Assembly (NCBI RefSeq): GCF_900168295.1 | Contig: NZ_FVZL01000006.1 | Span: 179,161-243,160 of the forward strand | DNA: 64,000 bases | Direction of reading: 5' to 3' | DNA from: Arthrobacter sp. P2b | GTDB lineage: Bacteria > Actinomycetota > Actinomycetes > Actinomycetales > Micrococcaceae | Shown here: in pieces, positions 1 through 9,000 of the stretch | Layout: every line of letters starts with the position of its first letter | Numbering within the stretch: position 1 is the stretch's first letter | Notes under the pieces: generated by a model | What the model was told of the DNA's origin: nothing | Seen by the model: only the letters and a program-made list of their open reading frames with translations | The model's database searches: none | Translations under genes and position numbers: made by a program

Positions 1-468
1 ACAACGGTGTCGCGGCGGATCTACGAACTGGCCCGTGAAGTGATCCAGTTCCAGCGTGCCATCCACCCGCTGCCGGACATGATGCACCAGCTGAAGCGGG
101 GCTTCGCGAAGTACGGTGTTGAGACCGAGCTCCAGCACAGCCTCCGGGACGTGGAGGACCACGTGGAACGGGTGATTTCCCGGGCAGACTCCTTCCGGGA
201 CCTCCTGCAGAACGCCCTGACCCTGGACGGAACCCTGACGGCCAACCGGCAGAACGAGGCCAGCGCGGAGCAGAACGAGCAGGTGAAGAAAATTTCCTCC
301 TGGGCTGCAATCCTGTTTGCGCCGTCGTTCGTGGCCGGCATCTACGGCATGAACTTCGACCACATGCCCGAGCTGCACTGGGACCTGGGCTATCCGATGG
401 CCATCGGCCTCATGGCGGCGACGGCCTTGGCCATGTACGCCATCTTCAAGAAGAAGGGCTGGCTGTAG
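1..468 (+). CDS. CorA-family divalent metal transporter, C-terminal part (5' end outside window)
   Basis: The frame is open from the first base, so this is the 3' end of a gene that starts upstream; about 155 residues are visible. The last third has the CorA hallmark: a first membrane helix (SWAAILFAPSFVAGIYGMN) ending in the pore signature Gly-Met-Asn, a short acidic periplasmic loop (FDHMPELHWDLG), and a second helix followed by a basic tail (KKKGW). The upstream helical part matches the cytoplasmic stalk of the family. CorA proteins form pentamers that move Mg2+ or Co2+ across the inner membrane. The gene converges with the HNH nuclease gene, with only 7 bases between them. Substrate cannot be decided from this fragment. 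Confidence 0.9.
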   Translation, partial: TTVSRRIYELAREVIQFQRAIHPLPDMMHQLKRGFAKYGVETELQHSLRDVEDHVERVISRADSFRDLLQNALTLDGTLTANRQNEASAEQNEQVKKISSWAAILFAPSFVAGIYGMNFDHMPELHWDLGYPMAIGLMAATALAMYAIFKKKGWL

Positions 469-475
469 CCGGCAC

Positions 476-1156
476 CTAAACGCAGCCGGCCAGGATTCCG
501 GCAATGGCGTCGCGCTCCGCCGGGGTCACCCACAGCCGGTACTTCGCCTTCACGGAGGTCTGCCGGGCAACATACTCGCAGCGGAACGCCTTGTTCGGCG
601 GGAGCCACGTCGCGGCGTCCTTGTCACCCTTGGCACTGTTGGTGGGCCCGTCCGCGGCCATCAGGTTCAAGGGGTCATTGGCCAGTTGGCGCCGCTCTTC
701 GTCGCTGAGTTGCCGGGCACCCTTCTGCCAGGCATCGGAGAGGGCAACGATGTGGTCGATCTGGACCGCGGTGCTGGTGTCCTGGCCGCGGACAAAACTG
801 ATGGTGGTGCCGGTGTACTTGTCGGCCAGCGTGCCGGTGGCCACCACACAGTTCCGGGTGCCGGGCTTGAACGTCTCACCCTCCAGGTCGCGGGCGAGGA
901 TGTCGTTGCGGGTATCGCAGCCGTTGCGGTTCACATCCGCCCATGCGGGCCCGAACTCGTCCCGGCTGTAGCCGGTCTTCGGTGCCCGGCCCTTGACCGG
1001 AATGGTTTCCAGCCGGGCAAGCGCGGCAGCGGCTTCTTCAGGGTTGGATGACGACGGCGATGCCTGGGCTGCAGCATCACAGCCGGCGAGAGTGCCTGCA
1101 AGGAGAAGGCTGGTAAGAACGGCTATGGACCTGGCAGCGGAGAAGTTAATCGTCAT
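476..1156 (-). CDS. Secreted HNH endonuclease-family lipoprotein (GmrSD C-terminal / DUF1524 type)
   Basis: A 226-residue protein. It begins with a lipoprotein signal: basic start, hydrophobic stretch, and the lipobox LAGC at residues 23-26. After a low-complexity linker comes a DUF1524/HNH-type domain: VNRNGCDTRNDILARDL (about 74-90), QIDHIVALSDAWQKGA (the His-containing nuclease motif, about 133-148), then NPLNLMA and the NSAKGDKDAATWLPPN segment that carries the Asn and Lys of this family. Such proteins are common in Actinobacteria as exported, presumably DNA-degrading enzymes. The ATG is preceded by GAAGGA. The gene is monocistronic and lies just downstream, in its own direction, of tRNA-Ala. 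Function as a nuclease is inferred from the family. Confidence 0.85.
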   Translation of the reverse strand: MTINFSAARSIAVLTSLLLAGTLAGCDAAAQASPSSSNPEEAAAALARLETIPVKGRAPKTGYSRDEFGPAWADVNRNGCDTRNDILARDLEGETFKPGTRNCVVATGTLADKYTGTTISFVRGQDTSTAVQIDHIVALSDAWQKGARQLSDEERRQLANDPLNLMAADGPTNSAKGDKDAATWLPPNKAFRCEYVARQTSVKAKYRLWVTPAERDAIAGILAGCV

Positions 1157-1221
1157 GTTCCTTCACGGATGCGGCGCGCCCGTGGCCTGGACCGTGCTTT
1201 GTGTGGAGACCGTGCATTGTG

Positions 1222-1294
1222 TGGAGCTAAGGAGATTCGAACTCCTGACCTCTTCGATGCGAACGAAGCGCTCTACCAACTGAGCTATAGCCCC
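1222..1294 (-). tRNA. tRNA-Ala, anticodon CGC
   Basis: Read on the minus strand, a complete 73-base cloverleaf folds. The 7-bp acceptor stem GGGGCTA/TAGCTCC has one G-T pair, the D arm is GCTC-AGTTGGTA-GAGC, and the anticodon stem is CTTCG/CGAAG around loop TTCGCAT with CGC at positions 34-36. The variable loop has 5 bases and the T arm is AGGAG-TTCGAAT-CTCCT. The discriminator is A. The 3' CCA is not encoded (CAC follows). CGC reads GCG alanine codons. Confidence 0.97.
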
Positions 1295-1334
1295 GGAACT
1301 GGCCGCCCTCGCGGGTGCGTGTGCGGAACCGGTG

Positions 1335-1363
1335 ACCCTAGGCTACAAATTTTCCCCGCTCAA
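1335..1363 (-). promoter_or_regulatory. Likely promoter of tRNA-Ala
   Basis: On the minus strand TTGAGC (1363-1358) and TAGGGT (1340-1335) are separated by exactly 17 bases, a sigma-70-type arrangement. The -10 box ends about 40 bases upstream of the tRNA 5' end at 1294. No other gene lies between. Inferred from spacing and position only. Confidence 0.5.
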
Positions 1364-1446
1364 TGCCAACCGGCGCGCCACCGGATACGCATCCAAGGTG
1401 ACTACCGGCGTCGGGCATTTGCATCGGGGCCCGCGGCACGTGCTTC

Positions 1447-2385
1447 CTAGGCGCGGCGGCGCTGCAGGACGTCGTCGAGGTTGCTGAGGGCGCTCTGCGC
1501 CTTGGTGAGCTGCTGGTCCTCTGCTGCCGCCGGAGCTGCAGGCGGAGCGCCTGCCGCACCCTGCTTCAGAGAGGGCTTGCCCACGGCCTTCGGGGCCGCC
1601 GGCAGCTCAAGCGGTTCGGGCTCCGGGCGCTCGGCCTTGGCAGCTTCCACGTATACGGGCTTGGGAACCTCAACGGGCTCCCAGGGAGTACTGGAAGGAG
1701 TTTTCGACGCCGCTGCTGCTGCACTGGCATCACCTGCAGCCACGGCTACAGCCAGTGCCGCCGCGCGAAGTTCCTGTGCTGTGAGCTGCTGGGCCTTGGG
1801 CTGGTGCGCCTCGGCGTCAAAAAGGGGGCTTTCCGGGCGGGCAGGAGCAGCTTCAGGCATGGGCGGGATGTGCTCGGTGGCATCAGGGCGCCGTGCCGGT
1901 GCACTCATTGCCGAGCGAAAGGCCGCATCGACTTTCGCCTTGCGGTCCCGGATAGCCAGCCAGCGCAGAATGGCGACGGATGCCGCGGTCAGCGCTGCGC
2001 AGGTCAGCGGGAGGACGGGCGAGCCGAGCCCGAAGGGCAACAGCACCCCGGAGACAAACGCCGTCAGCAGGGACAGAAACCCGACGAGAGCCAGGGCCGT
2101 ACGGCCGTAGCGGATCCGGAAACGGCCCGCAGGTGCGGGGCCGTCGGCATTGGAAGCCGGTCCGGCGCTCTTCCTGGTTTCCATTGCTTTCTCCTGCTGG
2201 GCGGCGATTTTCAATACCAAACCGGCTGGTGGTTCAGGTCTTTCATCGGCTGGTGCGTCTGCCGGAAAGTCACCGGCGGGCTGGAACTGGTGCCGGCGGT
2301 TCCGGAGGACGTACGGGGCAACCCACACAATCCAGAGCACGACGGCAACCACAAGGATCACTGAGCTGCTAAGGGGGAAGTCCAC
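1447..2385 (-). CDS. Membrane protein resembling actinobacterial GlpR/SepX division proteins
   Basis: A 312-residue protein with an N-terminal membrane helix (SSSVILVVAVVLWIVWVAPY) followed by a basic patch (VLRNRRHQF). Two further hydrophobic segments lie around residues 97-140, then a long Ala/Pro/Glu-rich, probably disordered tail. The start chosen is GTG at 2385, because TACGGT lies exactly 7 bases upstream with no ribosome binding site; an in-frame TTG lies at 2391. The gene follows rimJ and galU in the same direction. In corynebacteria and mycobacteria a membrane protein at this place (Rv0996 type, GlpR) pairs with the gephyrin-like protein Glp in cell division. The N-terminal pattern and position fit, but the identity is an inference. 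No glp/moeA gene lies between galU and rimJ here. Confidence 0.55.
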   Translation of the reverse strand: MDFPLSSSVILVVAVVLWIVWVAPYVLRNRRHQFQPAGDFPADAPADERPEPPAGLVLKIAAQQEKAMETRKSAGPASNADGPAPAGRFRIRYGRTALALVGFLSLLTAFVSGVLLPFGLGSPVLPLTCAALTAASVAILRWLAIRDRKAKVDAAFRSAMSAPARRPDATEHIPPMPEAAPARPESPLFDAEAHQPKAQQLTAQELRAAALAVAVAAGDASAAAAASKTPSSTPWEPVEVPKPVYVEAAKAERPEPEPLELPAAPKAVGKPSLKQGAAGAPPAAPAAAEDQQLTKAQSALSNLDDVLQRRRA

Positions 2386-2466
2386 ACTCAAAACCGTATG
2401 AGCATCACATGGTATGGCGCGGCATTAGCTTCGGTGTGTCGCGGCCCGGCTCGCAAATGAGTGGAT

Positions 2467-3087
2467 TTATGACGGGCGGGACGCCAGCCAGGGGCGCAGC
2501 AGGCCGTCCGGGACTTCCTCGGACGTCAGTGCGAAGGACCGGTGGTCAGCCCAGTCGCCGTTGATGTGCAGGTAGCGGGGACGGTACCCCTCGTCCCGGA
2601 AACCCAGTTTCTCCACCACCCGCAGGCTGGGCCCGTTTTCCGGCCGGATGTTGATTTCCATCCGGTGCAGCCCCAGCGTCTGAAAACAATGGTCGGTGAC
2701 GAGCGCCACCGCCGTTGGGGCGATGCCCCGCCCGGCTTTCGCCTGGTCCACCCAGTACCCCAGCGTTGCCATCATGGCTGATCCCCACACGATGGACGAG
2801 ACGGTCAGCTGGCCAATGATGACCGGGTTCCTGCTGCCCGGTACGCGCTCGGTAATGACGAACGGCAGCGCAGTGGCCTGGGCCGCCTGCGCGTTCAGGG
2901 AGCGGACCATCTGCCGGTAGTCCGGCAGGCCTCCGCGCGGGTCAGGATTGGACGCTTCCCACGGCGCCAGCCACTCGGTGTTGCGGGAACGGACTTCAGT
3001 CCACTCTTTTTTGTCCCGGTACCTGATGGGGCGCAGGACCAGGTCGCCGCATTCCAGGGTCACGGGCCAGACAGGGCCAAGGCGCAT
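2467..3087 (-). CDS. rimJ: GNAT acetyltransferase of the RimJ/RimL type
   Basis: A 206-residue GNAT-fold protein. It starts with the typical RimJ-like strand LECGDLVLRPIRYRDKKEW and carries the acetyl-CoA region GYWVDQAKAGRGIAPTAV (around residues 110-127). The family ending LHRMEINIRPENGPSLRVVEKLGF follows. These enzymes acetylate protein N-termini, such as ribosomal S5, or other amines. The gene starts 4 bases after the galU stop codon and is surely co-transcribed with it. The same galU...rimJ association is found in mycobacteria. The exact substrate cannot be read from sequence. Confidence 0.85.
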   Translation of the reverse strand: MRLGPVWPVTLECGDLVLRPIRYRDKKEWTEVRSRNTEWLAPWEASNPDPRGGLPDYRQMVRSLNAQAAQATALPFVITERVPGSRNPVIIGQLTVSSIVWGSAMMATLGYWVDQAKAGRGIAPTAVALVTDHCFQTLGLHRMEINIRPENGPSLRVVEKLGFRDEGYRPRYLHINGDWADHRSFALTSEEVPDGLLRPWLASRPS

Positions 3088-3091
3088 GGTG

Positions 3092-3997
3092 CTACTTGGA
3101 AAGGCCGCTGGTGAAGCCCGGCAGCCACTCCCGCAGGCCGGGACCCAGATCGTCGCTGTCGATGGCGAGCTGGACGCACGCCTTGAGGTAGCTCAGCTTG
3201 TCGCCTGTATCGTAGCGGCGCCCGCGGAACACCACGCCGTAGACGCCGTGGCCTTCGCCGTCACCGGTGGCCAGTTCCTGCAGGGCGTCGGTCAGCTGGA
3301 TCTCGCCGCCACGCCCCGGACCGGTGCGCTCAAGGACGCCGAAGACGGCCTGGTGCAGCACGTAACGGCCAATCACGGCCAGGTTGGACGGTGCTTCGTC
3401 GGCGGTGGGCTTCTCCACCAGCCGGTTGATGCGCACGTACCCTTCGCCGTCGATCTCCTGGATATCAGCGCAGCCGTAGGCGCTAATCTGCGAGGGTTCC
3501 ACTTCGATAAGCGCGACGACGGAGCCTCCGGTTTTGGCCTGCACGTCGATCATGGTGCTGAGCAGTTCGTCCCGGGCATCGATGAGGTCGTCGCCCAAAA
3601 GGACGGCGAATGCCTCGTCGCCGACATGCTGCTTGGCGCGAAGCACTGCGTGGCCCAGGCCGTTGGGGTCCCCCTGGCGCACATAGTGGATGTCACCGAG
3701 GTTGCTGGCCGCCTGGATGGACGCGAGCTTCTCGGTGTCCCCCTTGTCCGCCAGCGTGGACTCCAGCGCCGGGACGCGGTCGAAGTGGTCCTCCAGCGCC
3801 CGCTTGTTCCGTCCCGTGATCATCAGGACATCGTTGAGACCTACGTGGACGGCTTCCTCAACCACGTATTGGATGGCAGGCTTGTCCACAACGGGAAGCA
3901 TTTCCTTGGGCATGGCCTTGGTGGCAGGAAGGAACCTGGTACCCAGCCCGGCAGCGGGGATGACGGCTTTGCGAACTCTCGGGTTACTGGTACTCAC
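3092..3997 (-). CDS. galU: UTP-glucose-1-phosphate uridylyltransferase
   Basis: A 301-residue protein of normal GalU length. It has the nucleotidyltransferase signature AAGLGTRFLPATKAMPKEML (residues 14-33), the segment VDKPAIQYVVEEAV, the metal-binding GDDLID, and VEKP near residue 190. It makes UDP-glucose in the cytoplasm for glycan, trehalose and envelope sugar synthesis. The GTG start has no Shine-Dalgarno sequence; TAGATT ends 6 bases before it, which fits a leaderless transcript. It is divergent from the 5-formyl-THF cyclo-ligase gene and leads an operon with rimJ and the membrane-protein gene. Confidence 0.96.
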   Translation of the reverse strand: MSTSNPRVRKAVIPAAGLGTRFLPATKAMPKEMLPVVDKPAIQYVVEEAVHVGLNDVLMITGRNKRALEDHFDRVPALESTLADKGDTEKLASIQAASNLGDIHYVRQGDPNGLGHAVLRAKQHVGDEAFAVLLGDDLIDARDELLSTMIDVQAKTGGSVVALIEVEPSQISAYGCADIQEIDGEGYVRINRLVEKPTADEAPSNLAVIGRYVLHQAVFGVLERTGPGRGGEIQLTDALQELATGDGEGHGVYGVVFRGRRYDTGDKLSYLKACVQLAIDSDDLGPGLREWLPGFTSGLSK

Positions 3998-4107
3998 CGG
4001 ACTAATCTAACGTCAGCGTCAAGCATTCAGTAATCTAAGGACCGGCCGCCACCTGCCTGGGGGCGCCACGGAAACCGCCAAACGGCGGGCAACGGAGGAC
4101 ATGCACC

Positions 4108-4749
4108 ATGCCTGAAAAGACGAACACGAGGCACGCCTTCGACGCTGCCGCCAAGGACGGCATCCGCACAGCGCACCGGCGGCGCAGGGCAACACTGACT
4201 CCCGCCGATCTGGAGGCCGCCGGGGCTGCCCTCGCCGTCCACGGTGCGGCGTGGGCGGAATCCCTCTCCGGCGGGAAACCGGCCACGTTCTGCGTGTACC
4301 TGGGCATCGGTGTGGAACCGCCCACCCTTCCCCTGATCACCGCCCTTCACGGCAACGGCCACCAGGTCCTGCTTCCCGTCTGCGAACCCGGCAGGGAACT
4401 CAGCTGGGTTTTCTGGAGCCCGGAGGCCGGGTTCGAGCGCAGCAAGTATGCGCCCATCCTGGAACCTGCCGGGCCCCGGCACGGACCCGATGTGGCGGGC
4501 GAAGCGATTGCCCTGTTCATCCCGGCAACCGCAGTGGATCTTGAGGGCAACAGGGTGGGCCAGGGCGGCGGCTACTATGACAAGTTCCTTGGTCATCTTG
4601 CGACCGCCGGGAAGGAAATTCCGCTGGCCGCTGTTATCTACGACGATGAACTGCTTCCGGCCGGGCACATTCCCGCTGAAGAGTTCGACCGGCCCGTACC
4701 CGCCGTCCTGGCACCGTCCGGGCTCAGGTCGCTCGCCAGCGGACTTTGA
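4108..4749 (+). CDS. 5-formyltetrahydrofolate cyclo-ligase
   Basis: A 213-residue protein of the MTHFS family, converting 5-formyl-THF to 5,10-methenyl-THF with ATP. The N-terminal basic ATP-binding segment (RTAHRRRRATL) and the C-terminal glycine-rich motif VGQGGGYYDKFL (about residues 150-161) are both present. The ATG follows GGAGG with usual spacing. The next gene downstream encodes the Ruc/FmdB-like protein, but its own CIRCE operator lies in between, so the two need not be one operon. The galU / cyclo-ligase / Ruc order is the same as Rv0993-Rv0992c-Rv0991c in M. tuberculosis. Confidence 0.92.
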   Translation: MPEKTNTRHAFDAAAKDGIRTAHRRRRATLTPADLEAAGAALAVHGAAWAESLSGGKPATFCVYLGIGVEPPTLPLITALHGNGHQVLLPVCEPGRELSWVFWSPEAGFERSKYAPILEPAGPRHGPDVAGEAIALFIPATAVDLEGNRVGQGGGYYDKFLGHLATAGKEIPLAAVIYDDELLPAGHIPAEEFDRPVPAVLAPSGLRSLASGL

Positions 4750-4783
4750 GCCCAGGTGGCGGGGGCGCCGGAGGATGATAGAA

Positions 4784-4810
4784 TTAGCACTCAGGCCCTG
4801 CGACTGCTAA
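4784..4810 (+). promoter_or_regulatory. CIRCE operator (HrcA site) upstream of the Ruc/FmdB-like gene
   Basis: TTAGCACTC, 9 bases, GACTGCTAA: this matches the CIRCE consensus TTAGCACTC-N9-GAGTGCTAA at 17 of 18 positions. A -10-like TAGAAT (4779-4784) runs into the left arm, so HrcA bound here would cover the start of transcription. The coding start is 55 bases downstream. The same element occurs twice before groES in this window. Confidence 0.9.
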
Positions 4811-4865
4811 TGGATTACCAGGTGGCAGCACGGGACCTCTCGTTTGCCCAAGAGGAGGAGCACCA

Positions 4866-5147
4866 GTGCCAACATATGCTTACGCCTGCAAGGATTGCGG
4901 CCATGCCTTCGATATTGTCCAGTCTTTCTCGGACAGCTCATTGACGTCCTGCCCCGAGTGCGAGGGCACCCTGCGCAAGAAGTTCAACAGCGTGGGCGTG
5001 GTGTTCAAGGGCTCGGGCTTCTACCGCACCGACTCCCGCGACTCCAAGGGCAGCACCGTGTCTGCAGCTCCCGCGGCGCCTGCGTCCACCGCACCGGCTC
5101 CCGCAGCTGCCCCCGCGGCCTCCGTTCCGGCGGCTGCCGCCACCTGA
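4866..5147 (+). CDS. FmdB-family zinc-ribbon protein, Ruc (Rv0991c)-like redox-regulated chaperone
   Basis: A 93-residue protein. Residues 1-45 form a zinc ribbon with two CxxC pairs (YACKDCG and SCPECEG). Then comes the strongly conserved stretch FNSVGVVFKGSGFYRTDSR, and finally a disordered Ala/Pro tail. The first 60 residues closely resemble Rv0991c of M. tuberculosis, named Ruc, a chaperone activated by oxidation of its zinc-binding cysteines. The start is GTG with AGGAGG 7 bases upstream. It is preceded by a CIRCE operator, placing it with groES/groEL under heat-shock control by HrcA. Family and regulation are clear; chaperone activity is inferred by homology. Confidence 0.88.
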   Translation: MPTYAYACKDCGHAFDIVQSFSDSSLTSCPECEGTLRKKFNSVGVVFKGSGFYRTDSRDSKGSTVSAAPAAPASTAPAPAAAPAASVPAAAAT

Positions 5148-5268
5148 TTCAGCGTCCGCCATTTCGACGGCGGCCCTGCGCCTTGTGACTGGACGTCCCC
5201 TTCGGACGTTGTCCACATAGGCGCGGGGCCGCTGTCGTTTGCTTTTGCAACGCCCTTAGCGTGGGGTC

Positions 5269-6006
5269 ATGCCTGCACACCCGCTTCGCGCCCGCCGGGA
5301 CACCCCCGGGTCCCTCCACCGCAACCGGAGGTCCCGTCCTTCCGGCCGTTCCGGGACCAGCCGCCCGGCTGCGAGATTCGCGGGATGGCTGAGCCGCAAC
5401 CGGCGCCTTGCCGTCGCACTGCTTCTGTGCGCGGCGGCAGCACTCACGGTCCATCAGCTGACTCCGGCACCGGTTTACACCGTGAGCGCACTGGCTGCCG
5501 CCCGGGACCTGCCTGCCGGGTCGGCCATGGCGGCGGCAGACCTTGCCCAAGTACAGGTGCCTCCGGGCATGCTGGCGGACGGGTTCCTCCGCGACCAGGC
5601 CGAGGCGGCCGGAAAGCAACTGGCAGCTCCGCTGCGCAAGGGCCAGTTGCTGACGGACGCCCAGCTGGTGGGTCCCGGCCTGCTGACGGGCAGCGCGCCG
5701 GGTTCAGCTGCCGTTCCCTTGAGGATGGCCGATCCCTCGTCCATCCAGCTGGTGTCCCCGGGCCAGCTGGTCAACGTGGTACTGACAGCAGCCAACGGCT
5801 TCGACCAGCAGGAACCGTCGGAGGTCCTTGCATCCGGTGTGCCGGTGCTGTGGACGTCCACAAAGGGCGGCCAGGGCGGGCAATGGCTCGGAACCCAGGA
5901 GACCGACGGGCTGATTGTGGTGGCCGCCGATGCAGCACAGGCAGCCCGGCTCGCCGGGGCGTCAACCCAAGGCAAACTGTTTTTCGTCCTGGTGGGACCT
6001 CCCTGA
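5269..6006 (+). CDS. SAF-domain membrane-anchored protein (CpaB/RcpC-like)
   Basis: A 245-residue protein: basic N-terminus, one membrane anchor (LAVALLLCAAAALTVHQL, about residues 45-62), then a SAF domain beginning VSALAAARDLPAGSAMAAAD with the typical downstream LRKGQLLTDAQL. This is the layout of CpaB-type pilus assembly proteins, but no pilus genes lie nearby. Homologues often sit alone beside the cyclo-ligase/FmdB pair in Actinobacteria. The start is supported by TAGCGT 6 bases upstream of the ATG, in a leaderless arrangement. Its 3' end converges on the large helicase gene over a shared palindromic terminator. The function is unknown. Confidence 0.75.
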   Translation: MPAHPLRARRDTPGSLHRNRRSRPSGRSGTSRPAARFAGWLSRNRRLAVALLLCAAAALTVHQLTPAPVYTVSALAAARDLPAGSAMAAADLAQVQVPPGMLADGFLRDQAEAAGKQLAAPLRKGQLLTDAQLVGPGLLTGSAPGSAAVPLRMADPSSIQLVSPGQLVNVVLTAANGFDQQEPSEVLASGVPVLWTSTKGGQGGQWLGTQETDGLIVVAADAAQAARLAGASTQGKLFFVLVGPP

Positions 6007-6013
6007 CCGGCCG

Positions 6014-6071
6014 CAGAAAACCACTTCCCGCACTGGCCCGCTGGGCGTCAGCCCCAGTGCGGCGGTTTCTG
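6014..6071. terminator. Bidirectional terminator-like palindrome between convergent genes
   Basis: Two nested stems: an outer one of CAGAAAACC (6014-6022) with GGTTTCTG (6064-6071), one base bulged, and an inner perfect 9-bp stem CCGCACTGG/CCAGTGCGG (6028-6036, 6054-6062). The A- and T-rich outer flanks serve both directions. The right half lies inside the 3' end of the helicase coding region. Confidence 0.7.
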
Positions 6072-9000
6072 TTCCTTCAGCCAGGCGTCGTGGTCGTCCT
6101 CGCGGTCGCCCCAGGCGCGGGGATCGTCTTCCGACGCCGTCCTGGGCAGGATTCCTTCGGTATCACCCTGGGCGGGTGCGGGAGCCGGAGCAGCCGCGGT
6201 GTCAGCCGATGCTGGCCCGCCGTCGGCAGCGCTGTTGTTCTTTTCTTCGCTGGCCATGTGGCCCGCCTCCTTGCTGCTGTCCGTTTCACCCTGCACGGGC
6301 TCACCCTCTACGAGCTCAATCCCGGCGTGCCCGCCGGCAGGCTGCCCAACCCGGGCGTTGGCCATGTCGCCGGCCCGGCGTCCTGAAGCCGGGCGGGTGG
6401 AATGCCTTACGTAGGAAACCGGGGCGGGCTGAGCGGCGTCAATATCATTGAGCGCCTGATCAACGTCGTCGTCAAGGAAACCGACAGACGCCGGCCGCGC
6501 CGGAAGCGCCATCTTTTCCAGGCCCAGGTACCCTGCGATCCGGTCAGCGCAGGCTGACGGATCGGTGAACACCTCAATGGTCCACAGCGGCATGTACCGC
6601 CAGCCCAGGCGCTCCAGCAGCTGCGGCCGCAGCCGGCTCCGCTCCCGGACACTCATGGTGCGGTACTGTTCGGTGCCGTCGGACTCAATGGCCACAGGCC
6701 ACGGGAGGTCGGCGTCGTCCTGGCCCATGGTGTTGAGTGGATCAGCGGCTGCCACCACATCAATGGCGCCGTCGTACTGATGCCACACCCGTGCACCGCG
6801 TGCACGCAGGCGGTCCCCCAGGTCCGCAACCAGCGGGTCGGCGCCAAGGGCCTGCTCGCTGGCCGCGGCGCGCGACGCGGGAGTGCCGAGATCGGTGTTG
6901 CCCGAAATCTCCCGGTCCAGGAGTGCGTACAGGTCCACGGCTCCGTGCGTCAGCCGGGTGTGGTCCAGGTCCTCCGGCCGGAAGCACGTCAGGACATGCA
7001 TGGAGCGCCGGGCGCGGGTCATTGCCAGGGCAAACTTTTCGCGGCCTCCCTCGGCCGAGAGCGGCCCGAAGCTGTGCAGGGCACGCCCGTGCGGGGTCCG
7101 GCCGAAGCCCGGCGAGAAAATGACGTGGTCCCGCACCAGGCCCTGCGCCCGTTCCAGATCGACGACACGGAAGGATTCGGGGCCGGCGCCGAAGAAGCCG
7201 GCGAGGCCCGGATGGTTGGGCAACTGGAGGCGGATGGACTCGCCGATCCGGGCGGCGTGCCGCAGGCTGGCAGTCACCACGGCCAGGGAGGTACGCGGCC
7301 GCAGCCGTGCGTGCTCAAAGACCAGCTCCACCACCCGGTTGACTTCTGCCACCACGGACTCGACGCCTTCGTGGTCCGCACTGGGCAGCCCCGTTCCGTC
7401 CGGCAGGTATTCCACCAGCAGGGACCGGTCCAGCCCCGTGGCGGACTGGCCCTCCGGCAACCGGCGCAGGCCGCCGTCGTAAAAGTTCTTGCTCAGCTGC
7501 AGGACCAGGTCCTCGTCCACTGCGCGGTAGACGAGGTTCAGCCGCCACACCGGGAGTACAGCCGACAGGGCAGTAAACGCGCTTTCAACGCGGTGGTGCG
7601 CCGACTCCCCCGGGGCCAGGCGTTCCACCCCGACGGTGAAGGTGCGCGGGCTGGCAATCCGGGAGTCGCCGAAGGCAATCACCTGGCGGGCACGGGCGAT
7701 GGACGGCAGGACGGCCTGCAGCGAGGTGGCCTCTGCGTCGAGGATGACCACCGCGTCAAAATGCTGTTCGGCCGGAAGCAGGCCGGTCATCAGGTAGGGA
7801 CTCACGGACCAGACGGGAACCAGGGTCCCGATCAGGTCAGGCGCCTGTGCCGTCAGTGCAGGCAGGGACACCCGGCCGTCCTTGAGCAGGCTGCGCAGGA
7901 GGTCGGCCTGGCGGGGCTGGTCCGCGATGGCTGCCCGCCACCGCTCTGCGAGGTCCCAGCGAAGACGTGCGGCGCCGCTGGCAATGTGCGCGTTGTCGGC
8001 CAGCCGGTACTCGGCTTCCAGTTGCCGGAGGGCATCGCCGTCGGACATCGCCAGGTAGTCATCCCCGCTGATCATCGCTTCGAGGGCAGACTGCCACCAG
8101 GCAAGCTCCAGCTCGGCTGCCACGGAGCCCGCGGGAACTTCCCGTTCGGCGAGGTCGGCGAGGAGCTCCCCCAGCCCGTGCTCGCGCATGTTCTCCACCA
8201 GGAGCGTGCGTTCCGGCAGGGTCTTGAGCGTGTCGCTGTCCGCCACCAGCCGCTCGAGGCGCTCCATGAGCTCTTCGTAGCGGACGCGGGACAGTGCGCC
8301 GCCCGCTTCCGTGTGCTTCAAGGCCTCTCCCAGCTGGGTGAGCTGGCGGTCCAGTTCCCGGTACATCGCGTTCATTTCGGCGAGCCCCGAGGGAACGGCA
8401 GGGTGCCTCTGGGTGGTGGCATAGCCGGCCCACAGTGCCCGTTGCTCCTGAACCAGCACCAGCGAGCTGTGAAGGTCGGCGATGTGGACACCCGGCCGGA
8501 CGTATTCCTTGGCCACCCTGCGCAGGCGCGACCGCTGCATGGACGTCATCTCGATGCCGCGTTCCCGCCGCCATGCGGACGGAGCGGTAGCGGAGATCAG
8601 GTCAGTGACAGGCCTGTCGAAGATGTCCGGCGTGAACTTGTCCAGGCTCCCGCGGACAGCCACGAGCAGCTCGAGCTGCTCGCCCCACTCGGCGAAGGAA
8701 GCGCCCAGCCGGATTTCCGCGTGCTCGGCTACGGCGTTCATGCGGTCCCGCAGGAGGGGCAGGCTCTTTTCCACGGAGCGGACAAGATCCTGGGCTTCCT
8801 CGGTTTCCTTGCGGGTGAGGAGCCGGGCGCCGTGCCACGGGCTGGTGGTGGAGGCTTTGCTGAAGCTGCCCAGCTCGGCCGCCCGGCGGAGCCTGCCGGC
8901 GAGCTCGTCGCGGTCGCGGATGTTGTCCAGGACGCTCCGCTTCAGCCGCACGGTGGTGGCGGGGGCCGGATGGATGGACGTGAGCTCGGCCAGGGACTGC

